Below, piece after piece: positions 1 to 5,051 of a stretch of DNA of 5,051 nt; within the stretch, counting starts at the first letter, position 1; each line of letters begins with the position of its first letter. The stretch lies in NCBI GenBank assembly GCA_015489285.1, contig WGAA01000247.1, positions 1-5,051 of the forward strand, given 5' to 3'. The notes below the pieces were generated by a model. It did no database searches. It had not been told where the DNA came from and saw nothing but the letters and a program-made list of their open reading frames with translations. This stretch comes from Anaerolineae bacterium. Lineage in GTDB: Bacteria; Chloroflexota; Anaerolineae; JAADDB01. The translations under genes were made by a program, and so were the position numbers.

Positions 1-52
1 CGCCTGACGCATGACGCATGACGAATGACGTTACGCATCACGTATCACGTCA
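1..52. repeat. degenerate heptamer tandem repeat (TGACGCA-like), running to the window edge
   Basis: Units of about seven bases follow each other: TGACGCA (5-11), TGACGCA (12-18), TGACGAA (19-25), TGACGT (26-31), TACGCA (32-37), TCACGTA (38-44), TCACGTC (45-51). The ACG core falls at 7, 14, 21, 28, 33, 40 and 47, so the spacing is 7 except for one step of 5, where the flanking pattern switches from TG-ACG to TC-ACG. The array may continue outside the window. No reading frame or RNA gene is evident in it. Confidence 0.7.
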
Positions 53-92
53 CCAAGCCGAGCCCCACCCTAACGCGCCGACCTCCTCTTAG

Positions 93-107
93 CGCCTGAC
101 GCATGAC
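93..107. repeat. second copy of the 15-bp repeat unit from the window start
   Basis: The 15 bases CGCCTGACGCATGAC at 93-107 are identical to bases 1-15 of the window. Between the copies lie the rest of the heptamer array and about 40 bases (53-92) in which I see no feature. The hairpin at 130-166 follows 22 bases later. Together these elements make up the noncoding region 1-195. Confidence 0.7.
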
Positions 108-129
108 AAATTTCGGCAACCCGGGGCCC

Positions 130-166
130 CCAGACTTCCGAAGTTTCGAAAACTTCGGAAGTCTGG
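130..166 (-). terminator. 17-bp perfect hairpin after the GNAT gene, probable transcript end or dispersed palindrome
   Basis: Bases 130-146 are the exact reverse complement of 150-166, with a 3-base loop (CGA, 147-149). The stem starts 30 bases after the GNAT stop and is the first strong structure downstream of the three-gene array. Neither side is followed by a T-run: on the minus strand the next bases are GGGGCCCCGGG. It is therefore not a textbook intrinsic terminator. Each arm also contains a small near-palindrome, CTTCCGAAG at 135-143 and CTTCGGAAG at 153-161, a layout more typical of a dispersed intergenic palindrome. The structure is certain; its role is inferred. Confidence 0.6.
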
Positions 167-195
167 ACTGAACGCCGGCCTACCTCTGTGGGGGC

Positions 196-720
196 TCAGG
201 GTTCCTGGGCCGGGGGTTCCACGCCGAGGAGTTTCTCCAGGATGAGGAGGCGGGGTTGGGCCCGGTGGACCCGGACACGGTAGGCCTCGCCGGTCAGGTG
301 GTATTCCCGGCGGAGGAAGAAGCGTTGCGCCCGTCGCAGGTGGGCGGGCACGGCCGCACGCACGCGCTCGATGGGAGTCCGAAGGTCCAGCCACGTCTCC
401 CAGATGTCCATGGCCAGGGAGCCCAACCCTTTCCCCCGCCACTCGGGGCGGAGGAGGATGAGGCCGAGCTGCGCCGCGACGTTGTCGGGATAGCGCAGGC
501 GGAAGTCGAGAAGGCCCACGGGCTCGTCCCCCCGGTAAATGGCCATGATGTGCCGCCCACCCTCCTCCCGGGTGAGCATCATATGTTCGGCCAAATCCGG
601 CGGGACCCTCTCCTCGCCCAGGGCTTGAAAGTAATCCTCCCCCGCGTCGAGGAGGTGCTTCAGCAGGGGAAGGTCCTCCTCGGTGAGGGGAACGAGACGC
701 AGGGGATGCGGCGCGTTCAT
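196..720 (-). CDS. GNAT-family N-acetyltransferase, substrate unknown
   Basis: A 174-residue protein, usual GNAT length, expected to transfer an acetyl group from acetyl-CoA to an amine on an unidentified small molecule or protein. The acetyl-CoA pyrophosphate-binding motif A is clear: strand LGLILLRPEW followed by the loop RGKGLG (95-100), matching R/Q-x-x-G-x-G/A, then the helix SLAMDIWETWL. The preceding strand with GLLDFRLRYPDN (69-80) and the N-terminal element LTEEDLPLLKHLL with DYFQALGE (29-36) fit the N-terminal half of the fold. The C-terminal part (AQRFFLRREYHLTGEAYRV, 131-149) corresponds to the helix and strands that close GNAT domains. The start at 720 is chosen because ATG overlaps the GTPase stop and a near-perfect Shine-Dalgarno sequence lies 10 bases upstream. 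The reading frame stays open far upstream, but that extension is the GTPase gene in another frame with Pro/Arg/Gly-rich, implausible protein. Likely cytoplasmic and translated by coupling to the GTPase. No cysteines. Confidence 0.9.
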   Translation of the reverse strand: MNAPHPLRLVPLTEEDLPLLKHLLDAGEDYFQALGEERVPPDLAEHMMLTREEGGRHIMAIYRGDEPVGLLDFRLRYPDNVAAQLGLILLRPEWRGKGLGSLAMDIWETWLDLRTPIERVRAAVPAHLRRAQRFFLRREYHLTGEAYRVRVHRAQPRLLILEKLLGVEPPAQEP

Positions 721-2453
721 AGGGCGTGCACCTCCTTCTCCAATTTCTGAAGGCGCTGGCGCAGCTGCTGCAGCCGGGCCTGAGTCTCGTCCAGGCGTTC
801 CTGTTCCGTGCGGATGAAACGGGTGTAAGGGGCGATGGCCGCGTGTATGCGGTCGAGGGAGGCTTCGAGCTCCCGCCGAAAGGCACTGTCCAGTTCCTCC
901 CGCAAACGGCCCCGCAACTCCTCCACCCGGCGGGCCAGGTCCTTGCGGGCCTTTTCCCGCTTCGCGGGGAGGAGGTAGAGCCCCGCGGCCGCCAGCAGGC
1001 CGGCCCCCAGGAAGCCCGTCATGTCGAGGAGGACGCCGTGGAGGAGGGTGACGAGCAGCGCGCCCAGACCGACGGCCCCGGCCTCCACGAGCGCCGTCTG
1101 GGTGAGGGCCTTCTGCACGTCCTCCACCAGGTGCTGGACTTCCGCCTCCTTGTCGTACGTGGCCACAATCTCCTGGGCCCTCCGGCCGATGGCCTCCAGG
1201 AGATGCTGCCGCTTGGCTTCGAAACCCTCCCGGTGGACGGGCCGGACGTGATGGTGGGCCCGTTCCTGGAGCTGGGCCGTGATGGCCTGCCACTGCCGGA
1301 ACTCCTGGTCCACCATGCTGTCGATGAGCGCGTTGACCTCCTGTTCGATCTGCCGGGGGGTATCCGCGATGACGCGGCGTTCGAATTCCCGCTTGAGCCG
1401 TTCCCCGTTCACCAGGTCGAAGATGCGGGTGAGCCGCAAAGTCTCCTCGAAGAAGCGGTCCCCCCGGGCCTGCATCTCGTAGAGGATGTTGTCCACCCGG
1501 CTGAGGCGGTAAGCCAGCTGGCGTTCCATGTCCTGCGCGTACCGGTCCAACTGCCCCTCGATGCCCTCCAGGGTGCGGACGTCCTGGGCGAGCAGCCGAC
1601 GCCGTGCATCCGCGAGCTCTTCGGCCCGGGTCAGGGCCCGGTGGGCAATGCCCAGAGGGGAGGCGAGCTTGAGGCGCAGGCGTTCCCGCCGATCCAGGGT
1701 GTGATGGATGAAGGTGTGGAGGGCCTTGAACCCGCTGGCCGTCCAGAGCTGCTCCGCGCGGGCACCTTCGGCTCGGCGGGCCTCCTGGGCAAGCCGCGCG
1801 GAGACGAGGAAGACGAGGGGAGTAAACCCCAGAGTCCGGCGCACGTGATCCTCGACGAACGCCCGCACTTCGTCCTGTTCCTCGGGAGTGAGGAGATCGA
1901 CTTTGTTGACGATGAAGACGATCTTCTTGCCCCACCGGCGAATGTGTTGCAGGAAGGTGCGTTCACTTTCGGTGAAGGGCCGGTCCGCAGAGGTGACGAA
2001 GAGGACCAGGTCGCTGCGCGGGACGAAGCGTTCGGTGATCTCCTGGTGTCGCCGGATGACCGCGTTGGTGCCCGGGGTGTCCACCAGGGCCATGTACTGC
2101 AACCAGGGGGCCGGGTGGGTGACGATGACGAGACCGTCGGGGGTTTCCACCTCCTTGTGGGTCTCACCGTAGCGGATGAGGTGGATCTGCGCGGTGGTCG
2201 GGGTCACCCCTTCGGGGAGGACGGGTTCCCCCAGGAGGGCGTTGATGACCGCGGTCTTGCCCGCGTTGAACTCGCCCACCACCACGAGGAGGAAGAGGCC
2301 CTCCAGGTCGGATAGGGCCTGGCGCAAGGCGCGACGCAGCTCCTCCTCCCCCTCCAGGGACTGGAGAAGGTCGTCCAGCGCGGTGAGCAGGCTGCGCTCC
2401 TCTTCGATTAAGGCGGCGACTTTCGCGTCCACGGTCGGTGTCACCTGGGTCAT
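717..2453 (-). CDS. dynamin-like GTPase (bacterial dynamin family)
   Basis: A 578-residue large GTPase of the bacterial dynamin-like type (Dynamin_N fold). Such proteins bind GTP and remodel, tether or fuse membranes from the cytoplasmic side. The motifs are complete: G1 P-loop GEFNAGKT (60-67), G2 threonine within VTPTTAQI (83-90), G3 DTPG (125-128), G4 NKVD (183-186) and a probable G5 SAR (218-220). Long charged helices follow (~255-450), including coiled-coil-like stretches. Two hydrophobic segments (~453-472 and ~474-496) form a hairpin, the expected membrane paddle, followed by the basic stretch AKREKARK. The C-terminal helix (~500-578) is Arg/Glu/Gln-rich and likely coiled coil. The ATG at 2453 is supported by a strong Shine-Dalgarno sequence. 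The stop overlaps the GNAT start by ATGA. There are no cysteines. Bacterial dynamins often occur as adjacent pairs; here there is one copy and no second GTPase in view. Its exact job (membrane maintenance, stress or phage resistance, vesiculation) cannot be read from the sequence. Confidence 0.93.
   Translation of the reverse strand: MTQVTPTVDAKVAALIEEERSLLTALDDLLQSLEGEEELRRALRQALSDLEGLFLLVVVGEFNAGKTAVINALLGEPVLPEGVTPTTAQIHLIRYGETHKEVETPDGLVIVTHPAPWLQYMALVDTPGTNAVIRRHQEITERFVPRSDLVLFVTSADRPFTESERTFLQHIRRWGKKIVFIVNKVDLLTPEEQDEVRAFVEDHVRRTLGFTPLVFLVSARLAQEARRAEGARAEQLWTASGFKALHTFIHHTLDRRERLRLKLASPLGIAHRALTRAEELADARRRLLAQDVRTLEGIEGQLDRYAQDMERQLAYRLSRVDNILYEMQARGDRFFEETLRLTRIFDLVNGERLKREFERRVIADTPRQIEQEVNALIDSMVDQEFRQWQAITAQLQERAHHHVRPVHREGFEAKRQHLLEAIGRRAQEIVATYDKEAEVQHLVEDVQKALTQTALVEAGAVGLGALLVTLLHGVLLDMTGFLGAGLLAAAGLYLLPAKREKARKDLARRVEELRGRLREELDSAFRRELEASLDRIHAAIAPYTRFIRTEQERLDETQARLQQLRQRLQKLEKEVHAL
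729..737 (-). promoter_or_regulatory. Shine-Dalgarno site of the GNAT gene, inside the GTPase coding end
   Basis: On the minus strand this reads AAGGAGGTG, an almost full match to the 3' end of 16S rRNA. The GGAGG core ends 10 bases before the ATG at 720. It is embedded in the Glu-Lys-Glu-Val codons near the GTPase C-terminus and fixes the GNAT start at the ATGA overlap, which supports translational coupling. Confidence 0.85.
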
Positions 2454-2460
2454 CTCTTCA

Positions 2461-2470
2461 CCCCTCCTCC
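2461..2470 (-). promoter_or_regulatory. Shine-Dalgarno site of the dynamin-like GTPase gene
   Basis: The minus strand reads GGAGGAGGGG, followed by TGAAGAG and the ATG at 2453. A GGAGG core ends 9 bases before the start codon. This purine-rich block supports the ATG at 2453 over any internal start. Confidence 0.8.
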
Positions 2471-2487
2471 CTGGGTAGGATGATACC

Positions 2488-2518
2488 CCCCTCCGGGCAA
2501 TTGGGCCAGTCGGAGAGG
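2488..2518 (-). other. weak hairpin in the spacer between the SpoIID and GTPase genes
   Basis: On the minus strand CCTCTCCG (2518-2511) can pair with CGGAGGGG (2495-2488), giving eight pairs including one U-G wobble around a 15-base loop. It begins 23 bases after the SpoIID stop. No T-run follows, so this is at best a weak terminator or attenuator, and in GC-rich DNA it could be chance. The rest of the 87-base spacer holds the GTPase Shine-Dalgarno sequence and a TATCAT hexamer (2480-2485) without a convincing -35 box. Confidence 0.25.
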
Positions 2519-2540
2519 CGGGGGTGTGAAGGGCACAGGA

Positions 2541-5051
2541 TCACCTTCCGTGCACTGTTACCCACGGCACGTACTCCACCCGCGGCAGGAGGACCTCCGG
2601 GGAAACGCGCCACGGCCCCACCCATCCCGCGAGATCCCGCGCCCGCGCTCGGAACCGCACCCGACGTCCCGCACGGCCCCGGTACAGCGCCTCCGTCCGG
2701 GGCGTCCCCTCCAGCCAGGGGACCCATGTGCTCCCCTCCAGGACCTCCACGTCATACGAGGTCACCCTGAACGCGTCCCTTCCCTTCCACCGCAGCCGGA
2801 TCCAGGGGCGCCTGACCTCGGCCGGGAGGAAGAGTTGCGTTTGGGGTGGGGTGGTGTCCACGGCGATGTATCGGGTTCGGGTGACGGTGTGGGAGAACGC
2901 GTCCGTAGCCGTAATGGTCAAGGTGTAGAGGGCGTCCGTTCGCAGGGGGATGGCCTGGGTGACCACCTCCGTCGGTTCGTCTCGGACGGAGCGGTAGGAC
3001 ATGCGAATGCCCGTGTGGGAGGATACATCGCTCGTGAGGGCGCGGACGCCGATGCCCGCGTCCCGGGCCATCACCGTTACCGTCAGGGGCACGGTGTACC
3101 ACCCTTCGGCGTTCGGTGATGCGGAAAGGTGCAGTTTCAACGTGGGGGGCTGTTGATCGACGCGGAAGGGGCCCACGATGCCCTCCCCCTCGTAGGAAAA
3201 CGCGTCCATCCCCCACAGTTCCATGCGGATATCCTTCCCATCCGGCCACCATTGGCTGTCCCACTCCAGAACTCCGCCGCGGTCCGACGTGACATGTACC
3301 GGAACGGCGTACCAGCGGCTCCACTCCCCATCGCCCCGGCGGAAGCGGCCGAAGAAGGTGCCCTCGCGCGGGGGAGCGACGGCCGTCGTCACCGGCCAGC
3401 GGAGACGCGTCGGCGTGGTAATCCATCCTGCAGGCACGGGCGCGGTGAAGGTCATGGCGGGGTGGGGCACGTGCAGGGTAACGGTGATGGGGATATCGGT
3501 GGAGACCCGGCCGGATGCCGTGGTCTGTTTGACGATCAGGGAATGTCGGCCATCCCGCCGGGGCAATTGCCACTTCCACCCCCTCTCCCACGGCACGGGG
3601 TAGGAGGTCACCAGTACCCGGTCCAGGCGGATGGGCGCTCCCAGCGCATGAGTACGGAATTCCAGGGTGTACGTGAGGGGTTGACGAGGAACCAGGGGCG
3701 CGTTCGGGAGATAGAAGTCCACCGGGTACTCCCGGTACTCCCCGGCCGCGGGGAACTCGATGCCCCGCAGCGCCCGCAGGCCCAACAGAGTCTGCCCATC
3801 GTTCGCGACCACATCCAGGAAGACGATGGGGTCGGTTTCGGTCGTGGCCGTGGTGCTGAGGCGGAACCAGGCCCGGTAGGCACGACCCGCGGGGAGGGCG
3901 GTCGTGTAGGGGCCGTAGGCAAGCGCGTCGGGGGACAGTTGGAGCGCGCGGCCGTCCAGCGCGCGTGTGTCCGTCACCGGCCGTGCCGCGTCCTCGGGCT
4001 GGCGCGTGAAGGCATCCTCCTCCCAGACCCATCCGTCCCCCACGCCGATGCGGGGGACCACATCGCCGGGCGTGTGCGCCACGACGGTGATGGGGAAGCG
4101 GGGGTTGACCGTGTCCGCGGGGTAGGTGAGAGTGATGGTGGGGCGGCGCAGGTCCCGCCAGATGTGCGCCTCCCCCAGGGGCCAGAGTCGCCCCTGCGCG
4201 TCCTGGGCCGTGGCCGTCAGGGTGATGGGATGGGTGGAGGTGAACGTCCGAGGAGGGAGCCAGACCCCCAGCCACGTCCCGACACTTCCGGTGCGGGTGA
4301 GGACGACGGTGCGATCCCCTTCGGCCGTGCGTGCGGTCACCGTGAGGGCCCGAGGGGGCTCGGGGAACGCGGCCAACAGGGTGAGGGGATACCCTCGGCC
4401 CAGCGTCATGTCCTCCAGTTCGAGGGGGAGGATGCTCCCCGCGGGGGCGGTCGCGTCCGGCGGGAGGACGAGGTTGGTGTTGGGGTAATAGTGGGCCAGG
4501 ATCTGATAGGCGTTCCAGCCTCGTCGGGCCCACAGGTACGCGCCCTCCTGGGAGAGCCCGTAGCCGTGTCCCCGCCGTTGGGCAGAGAGGTTGACGGGGT
4601 CGGGCACGGGGTTCAGATAGGGTATCCAGTCCACGCCGCGGGTGGGGTGGCCGTTGTTGGCGCTGTACATGGCCAGGATGGGGGCGCCGTCGTAAAAGAG
4701 GGCCTGGCCGCGTGTGGCCGCGACGACCGCGTCCGTGTGTGGGTAGCGGGCATCGCACATGACCTGGTAATCGGTCCAGTCGCTCACGTCGTAGTCCGGC
4801 CCGGCCTTGAGTATCTGGTACCAGGCGTAGGTGCGGATGGCGATGGCCTGGGCTTTGAGGGCTTCCGGGGGCCATCCGCTGGGCATCTCCGCCGGGAGGA
4901 CGCGGGCTACGTACTCCTCGAAGGGGATCACGTCCACCTGCCCCGGCACCGCGTTACGACACGTGTTGTACCGGCTGTGGCGCACGCGGATGAACCGGGG
5001 CGGGGTGGGGGAGGCGACCGGGCTCAGGGGACGGAAGGGACGACGCAAGGA
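2541..5051 (-). CDS. SpoIID/LytB-domain protein with long Ig-like/FN3-like beta-domain tail, 5' end outside window
   Basis: Probable secreted or surface protein acting on peptidoglycan. SpoIID-family proteins are lytic transglycosylases that cut glycan strands lacking stem peptides, or are amidase enhancers (LytB). Residues are numbered from a TTG codon at 5048. The frame stays open to the window edge and no signal peptide is visible, so the true start is probably upstream. Residues ~38-190 are the SpoIID module: FEEYVARVLPAEMP with the candidate catalytic Glu54, then EALKAQAIAIRTYAWY (63-77), the segment around YPHTDAVVAATRG (102-114), MYSANNGHPT (127-136) and GHGYGLSQEGA (160-170). After a Pro-rich linker come beta-rich segments: ~205-330; a jelly-roll-like stretch ~330-485 ending in IRLDRVLVTSYPV; Ig-like regions ~520-630 and ~631-735, joined by QQPP and TTPP linkers; and an FN3-like domain ~740-815. 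The protein ends in TGA with no LPXTG motif or membrane anchor. Only two Cys occur (30 and 98). The SpoIID call is firm; the tail domain boundaries are estimates by eye. Confidence 0.9.
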   Translation of the reverse strand, partial: SLRRPFRPLSPVASPTPPRFIRVRHSRYNTCRNAVPGQVDVIPFEEYVARVLPAEMPSGWPPEALKAQAIAIRTYAWYQILKAGPDYDVSDWTDYQVMCDARYPHTDAVVAATRGQALFYDGAPILAMYSANNGHPTRGVDWIPYLNPVPDPVNLSAQRRGHGYGLSQEGAYLWARRGWNAYQILAHYYPNTNLVLPPDATAPAGSILPLELEDMTLGRGYPLTLLAAFPEPPRALTVTARTAEGDRTVVLTRTGSVGTWLGVWLPPRTFTSTHPITLTATAQDAQGRLWPLGEAHIWRDLRRPTITLTYPADTVNPRFPITVVAHTPGDVVPRIGVGDGWVWEEDAFTRQPEDAARPVTDTRALDGRALQLSPDALAYGPYTTALPAGRAYRAWFRLSTTATTETDPIVFLDVVANDGQTLLGLRALRGIEFPAAGEYREYPVDFYLPNAPLVPRQPLTYTLEFRTHALGAPIRLDRVLVTSYPVPWERGWKWQLPRRDGRHSLIVKQTTASGRVSTDIPITVTLHVPHPAMTFTAPVPAGWITTPTRLRWPVTTAVAPPREGTFFGRFRRGDGEWSRWYAVPVHVTSDRGGVLEWDSQWWPDGKDIRMELWGMDAFSYEGEGIVGPFRVDQQPPTLKLHLSASPNAEGWYTVPLTVTVMARDAGIGVRALTSDVSSHTGIRMSYRSVRDEPTEVVTQAIPLRTDALYTLTITATDAFSHTVTRTRYIAVDTTPPQTQLFLPAEVRRPWIRLRWKGRDAFRVTSYDVEVLEGSTWVPWLEGTPRTEALYRGRAGRRVRFRARARDLAGWVGPWRVSPEVLLPRVEYVPWVTVHGR

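Noticed and set aside
26..52. TGACGT/ACGTCA-like sites as a regulator operator
   Set aside because: They are part of the heptamer repeat and lie at the 3' end of the gene array, with no start codon nearby on either strand inside the window.
1..166. CRISPR array or mobile-element end
   Set aside because: The repeats are only 7 or 15 bases, there are no regular spacers, and no transposase or terminal inverted repeats flanking a gene are seen.
256..750. 164-codon plus-strand open frame antisense to the GNAT gene
   Set aside because: It mirrors the GNAT coding sequence and has no recognisable motif or convincing ribosome binding site.
721..1935. Long minus-strand open frame continuous with the GNAT gene, which would give a 579-residue fusion protein
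   Set aside because: It overlaps the GTPase gene in another frame and encodes Pro/Arg/Gly-rich low-complexity protein. The GNAT fold begins exactly at the ATG at 720 with its own Shine-Dalgarno site.
726..2315. 529-codon plus-strand open frame antisense to the GTPase
   Set aside because: The opposite strand encodes a complete GTPase with all G motifs. Long antisense frames are expected from GC-rich codon usage, and the predicted protein shows no recognisable domain.
2480..2485. TATCAT as a -10 promoter box for the GTPase gene
   Set aside because: The only TTG-type -35 candidate (TTGCCC) is 9 bases away, too close, and the position at 17 bases has no match. A separate promoter is possible but not supported.
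2752..4875. 707-codon minus-strand open frame inside the SpoIID gene in another frame
   Set aside because: The protein is His/Pro/Arg/Gly-rich without domains, whereas the overlapping frame encodes clear SpoIID and Ig-like sequence.

Overview
The window is visibly GC-rich bacterial DNA. It carries three genes, all on the minus strand and read from the right edge towards the left: (1) a SpoIID/LytB-domain protein with a very long beta-rich C-terminal tail, cut off by the right edge (2541-5051); (2) a dynamin-like GTPase with a two-helix hydrophobic hairpin (717-2453); (3) a small GNAT-family acetyltransferase (196-720). The left 195 bases hold no gene but contain a degenerate heptamer repeat and a long perfect hairpin. 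No sequence search was possible. The style of the SpoIID protein (SpoIID module followed by Ig-like and FN3-like domains, no sporulation genes alongside), the GC-rich DNA and the very low cysteine content suggest a Chloroflexota bacterium, perhaps thermophilic. This is inference, not proof.

Layout: the SpoIID-type gene ends at 2541. An 87-base spacer follows, with a weak hairpin, a poor promoter candidate and a strong Shine-Dalgarno sequence for the GTPase. The GTPase stop codon overlaps the GNAT start codon (ATGA, 717-720), and a near-perfect Shine-Dalgarno sequence lies inside the last GTPase codons, so these two genes are almost certainly one translationally coupled transcript. The SpoIID gene may be in the same transcript or separate; the spacer does not settle this. 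A 17-bp perfect stem at 130-166, starting 30 bases after the GNAT stop, is the likely end of the transcription unit, although it lacks a T-run.

Function: the SpoIID protein is probably a secreted or surface peptidoglycan-acting protein. The dynamin-like protein is a cytoplasmic GTPase expected to act on the inner face of the membrane. The acetyltransferase substrate is unknown. A shared role in the cell envelope is possible but rests only on gene order. I did not find a clearly new multi-gene system. The parts most worth a second look are the GTPase-GNAT coupled pair, the SpoIID tail architecture and the repeat-rich left end.
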